A stretch of DNA of 62,178 nt from Chrysomallon squamiferum (GCA_012295275.1 CM022677.1:7528722-7590899), one strand, 5' to 3'. Counted from the stretch's first letter, positions 1-15,684 are shown. Notes: a model not told the origin generated them from the sequence alone. Numbers and translations are program-made.

Positions 1-314
1 TACTCAGATAAGCAGACTCCATATTTGTTTTTACTTCTGTTAATGTATCACTGTTTGCCTGTCTGACTATTTGTCTATCTGCCGGTCTGTCTGAGTTTGT
101 ATCTGTCTAACCGCGTTTGTATCTGTGATCTGCATACACAGTCAAATTAATACATGTTTATCCATACAGAGTCCCACCAGAGAATTCAATAATAAGAAGC
201 TCTTTCTATTAAAGCATTTTTGTTGTATGCAAATTATTATATATACGTAGATCTTTAAGTGTTACATTATATACAAGAGTCTAAAACAAAACAAACAAAA
301 AGATAAATATTTAC

Positions 315-4548
<4,234 letters not shown>

Positions 4549-6147
4549 TTTTGTTTCAGGATCGAGTGTCAGTCGCTGTATGAAGCCAACACTGTCAGAT
4601 TAATTAACACTTTTTCGACGTTATTCTTCTTTTAAAATATTTTTAATAATTATTGTTTTGTTTGTTAAATACACCAGAAAGTTTCGATGTTAATTTATGT
4701 TTAGAAGATTTGCGTTATAATGGTCGAGTCGTTTATTAAATAAATCACAAAGTGTTGACGTTAATCTACGTTTAAAAGGTTTTTGATAATTATTCTGTTG
4801 TTGATTAAATATACCAAAACGTCAGCGAACCACAATATCGCAATAACAAATTTTACACTGATTTCAAATGAAATAAATTTTCACCACTTTGCTGAAAACA
4901 TAAAGAATCATGAAAATTATTCTGAAATTCGTTTTTCTTTATTCTTCTTTCTTTTTTCTTTGTCTTTTTCTTACATTCATTTATTTACTTCTTGTTTTCG
5001 TTATCGTTGTGTTTTTTCTTACCAACCAGTTGCTCAATTATTCACTTTTTTAACTTCTGCCGGAAGATCTCTATAAGAGCACGTTTTTCACCTTTGTCTG
5101 TCTAGCAAAAAGTCGTTTTCAAATAAAAATAAATACATATTACATATATCAATATTACATTATTGTAACCTATTATATTTTACTAATTCAAACACAGTCA
5201 TAATTAATGTAAACAATTCGTGTAATAATTCGAAAATGCCAGAATAATAATGACACGTTTATAAATCTAAATTAATCAGCATTATTTATTATAATTTTAT
5301 TTATTCTGTTCACCTAGAACATGTCTACTTTCACATTCGTCTGTTAATAGATATGACCAATCAGGAAGTAAATAAGTTTCAGTATTGAAATACATACCTA
5401 TCTTTATTGTAGTCTTTTTCTTTATTTATTTTGTTATTTTTCTTTCATTCTTTTCTTTTAATAATTTAAAAATAAATAATACTTTACAGAACAAATGTTT
5501 AATGATGACTGCTCATTCTGAATTACTGCTGCACGAACGTCTTGGTTCAGCTCATTACCATGGGAGATAACTCTCATCTGCCGGAAGGCCCGCCAGTAAT
5601 GAATTACTTCAAACACTCAGTCACTGATATTAAGCGCAGGCGAGTTTGTTTCTAATTAAACATTTATTAAAGGATTTGTATTCAGATCTGGAACATTTGA
5701 AAAAACGCTGTTAATCCCAGGTCAGATTATAATATTATTTATTTTATCAAACGTAGACAATAAACCTTCAGGCAAAACATTCGAAATGGAAGTAAATTAC
5801 TTAGTTATTAATATAATAATACTAATTTAATAACGTTGTGATTATCAGTCGTATTGACAATATTTAATTCATAATTTGATAAGCTTCATTTATTATACCG
5901 GATTAAAACAGTTTATTTAGTATAGAAATTTTAGTTGAGTTTTATATGTTTGTTAATTGATATTATAATTTATAAATAAATTATTTACACTTCACTGTCA
6001 AAAGTAAACAAAATAGAACTCGAAGAATATTGTTTTGATATCATATGATTTCACTTCCGTCATTATAATTACTGTGGAAAGTTTACTGTTTTTTTAAGTA
6101 GTGGTCTCTGTTTTATTGACTGTTGTGCTAGTTAAAATACAGAATTC

Positions 6148-6183
<36 letters not shown>

Positions 6184-6636
6184 ACTTCTCTGCAATGTTT
6201 GGCCAGTGTTAATCTGAATAGCTATTTGTGTTTATTGTATGTTTTTTTTTTCATTATCGTATTTTTTTAATTTGTTAATTAGTTACCAGATTACTAATTT
6301 CAGTTTCAGAGGCTGAATGGAAGTCTGTAAACACATTAAGATATTTTTTTCAGGGAGAACAAAGAACTGTTTGATTTAACAAGCCATCATGGTCATGATT
6401 GTTATTTATAAATAATTCTTTTTTATATTTCCATTGGCAGGAGAATAAAATAAAACAAAAATATTTATTCTGCTGTCTTAGACTATAATCAAACTGCAAA
6501 CCTATTTGTTTATTTATTATTTTTAAATAATATATTATTTATTTTCTAAAAAATTTTCACTTTATGATTATTTACCTTTTTTCTCTTTATTAAATAAATA
6601 AATAACAGTAATGATATGAAGAAGTATAAACTGATT
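4549..6636. other. Intergenic, AT-rich, no gene seen
   Basis: Upstream flank of the SLC5 start. Open frames here are short, AT-driven and lack domain character. A poly(A) tract lies at about 6151-6180. The SLC5 promoter probably lies just above 4548, but I see no convincing TATA or initiator element. Confidence 0.5.
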
Positions 6637-6938
6637 GTCTAGATCAGCTTTTCTGAATCTGTTCACCTTTGAAATAAATTACATGTTTCAAGCAACCCCT
6701 GTACAAACATCATTAAACACATTCCTAATGATTGTCATATTTTTAAAAACAGTAGGTCAGACGAGATGATGTCTTTATTACAGTAATGAAAGATTTCCCA
6801 AGAACATGCTGTGCGCAATATTATGAATATGAAATTAAATGAAAAATAGCTCGAAAGTGCATTAACTTATTTCACTGTTTTGCGGGGAATCCCTAGGGAT
6901 TTTTTGTGGAACCTAGGTTGAGAAATGCTGCTCTAGAT
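6637..6938. mobile_element. hAT-type MITE with 8-bp target-site duplication
   Basis: Element body 6645-6930 (286 bp), flanked by GTCTAGAT (6637-6644) and CTCTAGAT (6931-6938), a 7/8 match to each other and to the NTCTAGAN target preference known for hAT/Charlie-type elements. Left terminus CAGCTTTTCTGAATCTG and the reverse complement of the right terminus CAGCATTTCTCAACCTA form imperfect inverted repeats. There is no internal coding capacity, so this is a non-autonomous copy. Only this one copy was noticed in the window. Confidence 0.75.
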
Positions 6939-7209
6939 TAACTGTGTTATCATCAGTGCTGGATTTAGGTACAAGCAAAACACTACAGTTTAGGAACTCA
7001 CAACCTGCATGGTCCTCAAGAAGATTCCACATTGTGTTTAAATCAGATTACCTGAGGTTATTTTGTACTGGTGAATGTTAAAATTATTTTGAAATTCACA
7101 TTCTTAGGATAGCCATTACTATATTATAATATACAACTGAGATTAAGCCAACCAAATTATTAATATGTAAACAGTAAGTAAATTCATTTGAAAATAATTT
7201 TGTTATTAA

Positions 7210-7211
<2 letters not shown>

Positions 7212-7287
<76 letters not shown>
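7212..7287. repeat. (AT)n microsatellite
   Basis: About 38 uninterrupted AT dinucleotides. Confidence 0.95.
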
Positions 7288-7291
<4 letters not shown>

Positions 7292-7479
7292 TGTAAATGC
7301 AGTATTTTATATACTTCAAAGTTATTATTTTATCGGTTAAAACCAAACAACGAATAAAAAGAAATGCTACTTTGCTGCCTGTCTGTGCATCATGAAACTA
7401 TTCTGACATGCAATCTACTATTTAAAGGCAGATGTTCTCTCACTGACAAAATTATTCAAATTTCTATACTTTTTAGCCA

Positions 7480-7583
<104 letters not shown>

Positions 7584-7670
7584 TTTGCTGTCTTTCTATA
7601 AATTAATTTACTCAATGTTTTGCTTTTCCTTTATTGTGTTTGTGTTATTATTATTGTTGTTGTTGTTATT

Positions 7671-8711
7671 GCTTTTCGCATGTAGTACTTAATTTTACAT
7701 TCTATATTTTCAGGTAGAAATATGACAGCTTTTCGCATGTAGTACATAATTTTACATTCTATATTTTCAGGTAGAAATATGACAGCTTTTCACATGTAGT
7801 ACTTAATTTGACATAGAAATATGACAGCTTTTTCACATGTAGTATTTGACATCTATATTTTCAGGTAGAAATATGACAGCTTTCGCATGTAGTACTTAAT
7901 TTGACATTCTATATTTTCAGGTAGGTGAGAAATATGAGGTAGAAATCATCTTCATCGCATGTAGTACTTAATTTTACATTCTATATTTTCAGGTAGAAAT
8001 ATGACAGCTTTTCGCATGTAGTACTTAATTTTACATTCTATATTTTCAGGTAGAAATATGACAGCTTTTCGCATGTAGTACTTAATTTTACATTCTATAT
8101 TTTCAGGTAGAAATATGACAGCTTTTCACATGTAGTACTTAATTTTACATTCTATATTTTCAGGTAGAAATATGACAGCTTTTTCACATGTACTTAATTT
8201 ACATTTAATTTTACATTCTATATTTTCAGGTAGAAATATGACATCTTTTCGCATGTAGTACTTAATTTTACATTCTATATTTTCAGGTAGAAATATGACA
8301 GCTTTTCGCATGTAGTACTTAATTTTACATTCTATATTTTCAGGTAGAAATATGACAGCTTTTCGCATGTAGTACTTAATTTGACATTCTATATTTTCAG
8401 GTAGAAATATGACATCTTTTCGCATGTAGTACTTAATTTTACATTCTATATTTTCAGGTAGAGAAAATGATGACTTTTTTCGCATGTAGTACTTAATTTT
8501 ACATTCTATATTTTCAGGTAGAAATATGACAGCTTTTCACATGTAGTACTTAATTTTACATTCTATATTTTCAGGTAGAAATATGACATCTTTTCGCATG
8601 TAGTACATAATTTTACATTCTATATTTTCAGGTAGAAATATGACAGCTTTTCGCATGTAGTACTTAATTTTACATTCTATATTTTCAGGTAGAAATATGA
8701 CAGCTTTTCGC
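7671..8711 (+). repeat. 57-bp tandem array, about 18 copies, carrying a splice acceptor plus start codon of the ZDHHC gene
   Basis: The unit runs from GCTTTTCGCATGTAG through TACATTCTATATTTTCAG to GTAGAAATATGACA. Each copy therefore contains a pyrimidine-rich AG acceptor, an AG|GTAGAA junction and an ATG. In internal copies the ATG opens a six-codon frame (MTAFRM, then TAG). Only the last copy continues into the ZDHHC reading frame (MTAFR then W). Most copies are near identical. Shortened or altered ones sit near 7810-7860, 7920-7960, 8190-8225 and 8455-8480. Because 57 is divisible by 3, the minus strand reads as an open 19-residue repeat (MRKAVIFLPENIECKIKYY-like), which I regard as a by-product. 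There are no spacers, so it is not a CRISPR. Confidence 0.92.
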
Positions 8712-9522
8712 TGGGTTCTGCCAAAAACCCTGGCTGATCGAGCAGCTTTGAGTGTTTTCACATTTGGTGGTTTGTTTTTACTCTGGTATGAAATTTTTCA
8801 CATACTACACAGAATGGACAAGCAAGACATACATTCACCTCTTTTTCGGACTTCTCTTTGCTTTCAACATCTACGGCAACATGTTCATGCTAGCAACTAC
8901 AGACACTACAGGAAGTGACATCATTTTCCCATCAGGCCCTGCTCCGAGTGGTTGGAGATACTGTGACCGGTGCAACAGCAACGTCCCTCCTCGATCTCAC
9001 CACTGCAAGATCTGTGACGTGTGCATTCTAAAGAGGGATCATCACTGCTGGTTCGCTGGCTACTGCATCGGCTACCACAACCAACGCTACTACATCATCA
9101 TGCTCATGTACATGATGCTAGCCGGAGTCTACTGCAACATCTTCAATGCCAGCTTCGTGGCAAAAATTAAATTTCCTAATGGTCCTGGGGTATTTTCAGT
9201 ACTGTCATTTATAGCTCCTCATGCAGCTTTTCTTTTCCGTTTTGAAGGAATCTACACAAGTCTGATAACATCATTAACTACAGTGGGAGTCTTGCTGACA
9301 GCCATGTTTCTATGGTTACTGCTGATACAGATCGGGCAGGTGTCACGTGGACAGGCGCGATATGAAAAGAAGAGAAAAGTGTACTTGTATGACGTGGTCT
9401 TAAAAACAATGTAATTGAAGTGTTTGGAAAGAACTGGTATATGGTTTGGTTGTCTCCCTTTGTGTCCCTCCAACTTCCTGGCGATGGAGTCACTTTCAGG
9501 AAAACAAGAACATCTGAATGTG

Positions 9523-9587
<65 letters not shown>

Positions 9588-9680
9588 GATTATCATTATT
9601 GTTGTTATTGTCATTATTATTATTATTATTTGAACAAGCAAAAGAAATCCAGTAGCTATTACTGTCCGTCCATTTTGTAG
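8697..9680 (+). CDS. ZDHHC24-like palmitoyltransferase, single visible exon with two apparent 1-bp frameshifts
   Basis: Membrane S-acyltransferase that would attach palmitate to protein cysteines, probably in Golgi/ER membranes. The start ATG at 8697 follows a TTTTCAG acceptor (8686-8688). Frame 1 gives MTAFRWVLPKTLADRAALSV and a first membrane segment. Near 8787 (GAAATTTTTC) homology moves to the frame read from 8752, which encodes a second membrane segment, the cysteine-rich domain (YCDRC, VPPRSHHC, CDVCILKR) and the catalytic DHHC at about 9039-9050, followed by two further membrane segments. At a run of five A (9402-9406) that frame stops (TAA 9412-9414), while the next frame continues with VIEVFGKNWYMVW and PGDGVTF, typical of the ZDHHC24 C-terminus. 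That frame then enters (TAT)n, giving about 20 tyrosines before TAG at 9678-9680. The shifts have opposite sign and sit beside homopolymers, so sequencing indels or pseudogene decay are both possible. Confidence 0.85.
9524..9590. repeat. (ATT)n microsatellite overlapping the ZDHHC C-terminus
   Basis: About 22 ATT/TAT units read as poly-Tyr in the ZDHHC frame. A second TTC/TTA tract lies at 9805-9852. Confidence 0.9.
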
Positions 9681-10054
9681 GAAAAATAATTAGAAATTCA
9701 AAATATATTTTTATCATTATTGTTTATTATTTATTATTACTGTCATTGTTATTATTGTTGTTCTTGTTGTTGTTCTTTTTGTTCTTATTGTTCTTATTGT
9801 TGTTCTTCTTTCTTCTTCTTCTTCTTCTTCTTCTTCTTATTATTATTATTATTTAAACAAGCAAAAGAAATATTTAAATTAATGCATTTTCTTGATTTCT
9901 GAATACAGGCTAAATCATTTCTTAAAATATATATATATATATAAAAGAGTAAAGCATGAAACTGTATTTGAAATTAATACAATTCTAAAAGAAGATACTT
10001 TTTTTATTTTTTATTATCTCACTTTCCATTTTCACATATTTTTCTGCTAACTGT

Positions 10055-10158
10055 GTTTATTTTCAGAGTGTATATTAATAGAGAAGTGTGTTTTCTCTGT
10101 GTGTATTTTCAGAGTGTATATTAATAGAGAAGAGTGTTTACTCTGTGTGTATTTTCAG
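10055..10158 (+). repeat. 46-bp tandem duplication of a 3' splice site before an MCC exon
   Basis: TATTTTCAG recurs with its AG ending at 10066, 10112 and 10158, spacing exactly 46 bp. The intervening GTGTATATTAATAGAGAAG is nearly identical in the two full units. The last AG is the acceptor that opens the MCC-like exon at 10159. Confidence 0.85.
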
Positions 10159-12862
10159 CTGATGAGTCAGGGGAGTGTGAGGATCAGGTGGAGGTGACGT
10201 CTATACTACAGAGAGCTCATCACTCGAGGAAGTCTGCTGAAGGTATGGCTCGACATCTACTTCACAAACTGGACAGAAGCTGTGGAGTTCACACCACACC
10301 CTGTATTTCTCACCCCTGGGAGGATCTGTCTTCTAACAGCAGAACTGCAAGGTGACGCTTTACTTGAAGTCTTTTTTTTGTTATATGGACTTTGTTTTCT
10401 ATTATTTTATATTTAGTTTTGTAAGTACTGAAACTGACTTTATTAATTAATATCTTTGTTTTTCACTACTTCAGGGTGACACCTGATATTCTGCTTTCAC
10501 TTTGTTTTTATAACTTTACTATAATTACTTTTCTGTCCAAAGAGATTTTGTCTTTAGCATTTTAATTATGCTTTTAAAGTTAAATACTGAAATTGTCTTT
10601 ATTTTATACATTAAATATGCTTTTATATTTAAATGGACTACCTTGTATTGAATTTAATCCACTTCGTTTTTAATACTTAAAAGTGATTTTGTTTTTATAT
10701 ATGTAAATTATCTTTATTTTATATTTATTAATTTTATACCTTTGAAATTGCTTTTATTAACCTAAATAGACCTTTAATTAATAAAACATAGTTTTGCATC
10801 TGACTGGGATTTTTTTTTACTAAGATAAATTTAGATTTTTTAGTTTATTAAAGTGTAATTAACTATCTTTTTAAAAGGGTTTCACCTAATTATAGAATTA
10901 TAAATTTCAAGTGCATTAACTTACTTTTCCATGATTAGTGATAATCTTTACCAAACCAACTTTTCATTTTGAATTGTCCATCACGTCCAGTTCTACAGCC
11001 AGCTCAGTGGACACTGACTTCACCAAACTCGATGAACAGAGACTGCGTGAGTACATTCAGTCACTGAAGAATGACTGGGCAGCGGTCAGAATGACCGTCA
11101 TGGAGCTGGAGAGTTTACACTTTGATCCTCTGCTTGATGAACCCAAGAAAACTCCAGAAGCTCAAAGACTGGATTTGGAAAATGCTGTGTTAATGCAGGA
11201 GCTGATGGCTCTGAAGGTCAGTGTTACTAAATGTGTTGTTCTGTCTATATAAAAATCTCTGTTTTATTTATCACTTTATCTGTTCTAAGTTAGATAGTAT
11301 ATATAATTATATAAACAGACTGGGCAAACAGAAACATGTTATTATCTCTTACTTTATCTCTTCTAGACTAGCAGTTATATAAACAGTGTAAACATACATA
11401 ATAGATATATGTCACATTATTGATGTTATTATTTGTCATGCTTCAAACAGAAACAATTAAATAATAATAACCAACTTCATAGACTGTCTACTGATTTTAT
11501 TATGTGTGTATTCTAAAACACTGATTTGTCATATAAACACATCTAAATAATAATAATAACTTACTGTCTATTTATTTATTATTTTAGTATTCTAAACATA
11601 TTGACTTGTTCATATAAACAGAGAAAATTTAAAGAATAACTTACAATATATGTCTCAGCATTGATTCTGTGTGTCATAACTACTGATGCTGTTTATCACA
11701 GTTCTTTGTAATAATTTTGAATTGTATGTTTTCTAAGAATACTGAGTAAGATAAATGTAATAATAATATTGATTTTGTGTGCCATAACCACTGATACTCT
11801 TTTTCATAATTACTTTTAAAATTTTAAATATATCATTATGATAATAATTAATTGAAAACCTTTGAAATTATTAAATTTTAAATGTTTTAAACTTTGATTC
11901 ATCAAGGTGATAAAAGTAAGGAACAGACAACTTTCATAGTTCTAATTTTATTATGTAACTGAGTTTCAATCATTTATCTTCAGGATGATCATGATAATCT
12001 GATAATTACTTATAATAATTTTATTGGTATAAATCATTACAATTTTAATTTTATTATTATAATCAAGTTTTCATTGATTATGATCATGATAAAGATGATA
12101 ATTTGATAGCTTTCATAATTAGTAAAATGTTCAATGACTAATCATTTATCATCAGGATGATAAAGATGATAATCTGATAGCTTTCATAATTAGTAAAATG
12201 TTCAATGACTAATCATTTATCATCAGGATGATGAAGATGATGAGCTGACAGTGCCAGCTATATGTGAGTTGAGATTGAATGATGTGATGGAGATAGCTCA
12301 GGACCTGTGTGAGTCACTCAGAAGAGAAAAACGACTCAAATTCAGAGTACAAGAGTTAGTGGCTGCTCTAGAGAAAATCTCTAAAAACTCAGAAATCAGA
12401 CATCAGCAGTCAGCAGAGTTTGTCAATGACCTGAAATGAGCTAACAGGTAAACATACAGGTGTATGCATGTCATGCATAATCTACATGTTCTACCATAAA
12501 CATTGATCTATGAAAACACATACACACGTTTCAAACAGAAATTCAAATTATATTTAGAGACATTTTGACTAAACTTGTTATATGAATATTATAATTATAT
12601 AAACAGTATATAAACTGACATAATGTCATTGGTTTTTCTGGTTGGGATATTTTTTTGGAAGATTTTGTTTGTGTTGTATTAAATAATACTGTTGTTATTA
12701 ACATTTATATATTTCTAACATAAACCATCTAATTTTTATCTTCTTTTTGTTTTGTTTTGTAGTGATAGCATTAGTATTTCTGTAATAAAACTGTTCAAAC
12801 AAAGAATCGAAGTGCTTGAGATAGACACTGTTAGGCCACCAACCAATGAGACTTCATTATAG
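10159..12862 (+). CDS. MCC-like (mutated in colorectal cancers) coiled-coil protein, C-terminal exons, broken
   Basis: MCC proteins are cytoplasmic coiled-coil adaptors that bind PDZ proteins through their C-terminus. Exons: 10159-10351 (ILQRAHHSRKSAEGM, LHKLDRSCGV), 10991-11216 (DTDFTKLDEQRLREYIQSLK, MELESLHFDPL, QRLDLENAVLMQELMALK), 12227-12447 (RREKRLKFRVQELVAALEK, NSEIRHQQSAEFVNDLK) and 12763-12862 (FKQRIEVLE, ending PPTNETSL). Junction phases (1, 2, 0, 2) agree, and the ETSL PDZ ligand of MCC is present. Odd points: TGA at 12437-12439 falls where vertebrate MCC has Arg, one transition from CGA. The MCC segments that follow MALK (about 50-70 residues) and ANS (about 30 residues) are not found. 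No N-terminal exons are visible, and the ZDHHC gene occupies the upstream flank on the same strand. It may be a partial or decaying copy, or contain base errors. Family identity is firm; functional status is not. Confidence 0.8.
11975..12250 (+). repeat. 71-bp duplicated 3' splice site before an MCC exon
   Basis: CAG|GATGAT occurs with AG ending at 11983, 12155 and 12226. The last two lie in a near-perfect 71-bp tandem duplication that includes TCAATGACTAATCATTTATC. The copy after 12155 soon hits TAG (at 12178), so only the 12226 acceptor keeps the MCC frame open (DDEDDELTV). Confidence 0.85.
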
Positions 12863-15236
12863 CAGATCTGGGATTTTAAATTAACCAGTCGTAATGACTG
12901 TAACAAAATTCTGTGAGTTCTGTTATCCAGTCACTGTGTCTGTAAGGAAAGACAGGTAAAAAAGTCTGTAATTTACCAATCATGTAACCATGGTGATCTA
13001 AGAGTTAAAAATAGCCAGTCATGGTGTAATAAAAGACTGGCCACTGATCTGTAATAAACCAATCATCACGAATGTAACAAATAACCCGCCAAAAGGATTT
13101 GGAATTAACCAATCAGTGTTGTTCTTGAAAATTCAGGTCAGAGAAATATTTGCAAACATTATTCAATACCTTGGACCATTCAAACAAATGTGCAAATGAA
13201 ACATTATTGTGAAAGAACTTTGTGTTTATTTTGGCCAACTTCTGTGACCAAAATGAACAAAACAGACATTACAGAAAATACTTCATTTAAATTACCATTG
13301 ATGATCTAAAGAAAATGTTTGTGTGAATCAGTGTCAAAGGATCACTGGTTACATCTGAAGAAACATTACAACACAGTGGTACAACACACTAGCCAATTAA
13401 AATAATTAATAAATAATAATTAATACGAATAAATATAACAAATAAATAAAATCATTAATAAATAATAATTAATAATAGTAAATACAACAAATAAATAAAA
13501 TAATTATAAATAGATAGAAACAAGTGAATGAGGCAGAGACAAATGACAGAGACAAGTGAATTAAACTGAGACAAGTCAGAGATACAAATGAGACAGAGAC
13601 AAGTTATAAAGACAGCTAAGTGAATGACAGAGACAGCTGAATGAGATATTTTACTTTCATTCAAACACTCAAAGAATGAACAGATTATATAAATATGTAT
13701 ATTTCATTAATGTTTTCATGTTGACATTTTTCTTTGATTCATATAGTAAAAATAAAAACCTTTCTCATAGATAAATGAGACAATTCCGGTGAAAGTCTGT
13801 CATTCTTGTCACTGTGCAAAGAAATATTTCTCCATATTCTTAATAATGTTTTTGTGATTTTTTGAAAAGACTAACTATTTTAATGAACACTAGTGAAATT
13901 TCATGCTTCTTTCATTTTTCAGATAGATTTTTAAATATAGAAATAAAACATTTTTGAAGCAGTATTTTAACATTAGTCCTAGAAGCACAACATAATATTT
14001 ATTAATAGGTTGAAATAGTATATACCAGTCTAGAAGTTATTATCTATGTTTAACAAAGAGAGAAGTAAATAATAACACTTCTATAAGACCAGTAAGATTG
14101 ATTGGAATAGGATTATTGCATTAATTTAATGAATAACTAAGTAAGTAATAACGTTAGAAACAACACCGTTATGACGACATCAACGCGATATTAATAAAAA
14201 ATAATAATACATTTTAATGGGATGCGGACACTAAGAAGTTAAGAACAAACCCTTACACGGCAACGACGGCGACATTAATAGATACAATAGCAATATATTT
14301 TAATACAGGACTCGCATGGTCAGAAAGTAAGAATAACAGCGAATAAAAAGCGTAAAAGAATAATGAAAACTAAATCGAGAACGTTAAGAATAACACCATT
14401 ACGACGGCAAATAGTAACAATATATTCCAATATATGATGGTAAGAATAACAGGTTTTAAAACGCGTAAAATAATAATGACAAGAACACCAAAACATTCAG
14501 AACAACGCTGGTACGACGGCAATGACGGCGTCATTAATAGAAATTAAAATAATATATTTTAATAGGTGATGCGCCCGCTCAGAAACTAACTTGAACGTAC
14601 TGAGTAAATAAAGAAGAAACACGAACCCTAACACCCGGATTTAAAACGCGTGTCTGTAGATCTCCAGTATACAGTTTCATATTTAGACGTGTTTTCAAAA
14701 CATCGTTATTTTTTATGTTTTTTATTTTTATTTGCATTTTTCGTTCGTGCGATTGTTTCTCCTATTTTATTTTTGATGGTGTGAGTGTGTGTGTGCGTGT
14801 GTGTGTGTCAGCGAGACAGAGACCTTTTCTTCTTTTCCATGTCTGAAGAGAAAATTATAAAAAGTATGTCAGGCAAAACAAAAAGAAAAAATGAAGTAGA
14901 ATAGTTGAGTACACTTGGAACCCTCATCCAAAAAAAAACAACAGCAATAATTTGTATTAGCTGTTAATAATAAATTTATAATAAGAGTACTACAGATTTT
15001 ATACAAATTAATTATATTTTACACACAGACAGACATATAGATATATAGGTGAATATCAAGAAACAATGTAAAATAGTTTTATAATTTAAATAAAATAATA
15101 ACAGAAGAATTTTATTTTTATCATATAAATGTTTTATTTCAGTTTTATTTTGATTACACTGGATATATATATATATATATATTTTATTTAATACCACTTT
15201 CTTGAAATAAACTACAAAATAACAGAACAGTATACA

Positions 15237-15328
<92 letters not shown>

Positions 15329-15678
15329 AAACTGGATGAAAATTTTAAAAGTAAATCACATTTTGTTTTGAAATTTATCTTGGAATTTAGTATTTTTAAA
15401 CGAGACTTTAAGAATAATAATCATAATTTAAAAAATAATTAATGAATTAATGATTAATTATTATATTTAATAAAAAAAAAATGAAATTAAAGAAAGTAAC
15501 TAAATTAATTACTTAATTAATTAAATTAATAAGTAAATAAATAATATAACTAATTATCTGTTTATTTATCAATTCATGTAAAGAAAGAAATGTCTGTGGA
15601 CTTTCAACTTCAAAACAGTTAAAGTGAAACTAATTTAGCAGACAGATTGAAGTTTACTTTTTACACCATGTAAATATA
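12863..15678. other. MCC 3' flank and intergenic region; degenerate repeats only
   Basis: 12880-13130 has loose repeats built around ACCAATCA/ACCAGTC with TGTAATAA. 13500-13640 is a degenerate GACAGAGACAAGTGAA-type minisatellite. 14130-14700 is a dispersed repeat also seen near 25260 (ACGGCAACGACGGCGA) and near 22680 (AACTAACTTGAACGT). 15243-15326 is (GA)n. No coding region is recognised. Confidence 0.55.
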
Positions 15679-15684
15679 TTTATT
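15679..15684 (-). terminator. Possible polyadenylation signal of the RING/propeller gene
   Basis: AATAAA on the minus strand, about 70 bases past the stop codon at 15756-15758. Such hexamers are common in AT-rich DNA, so this rests mainly on position. Confidence 0.4.

Noticed and set aside
7671-8711. CRISPR-like array
   Set aside because: Direct head-to-tail repeats without unique spacers, in an intron-bearing animal gene context.
8126-8761. Minus-strand open frames of 74-119 codons with 19-residue repeats (MRKAVIFLPENIECKIKYY-like)
   Set aside because: They follow from the 57-bp period being divisible by 3; there is no start context, no domain and they lie antisense to a splice-site repeat.
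10938-10990. Start of the MCC exon at an upstream frame start (10938)
   Set aside because: Bases before 10991 are intronic by the acceptor GTCCAG and by comparison with the MCC protein (the conserved stretch begins at SSTAS).
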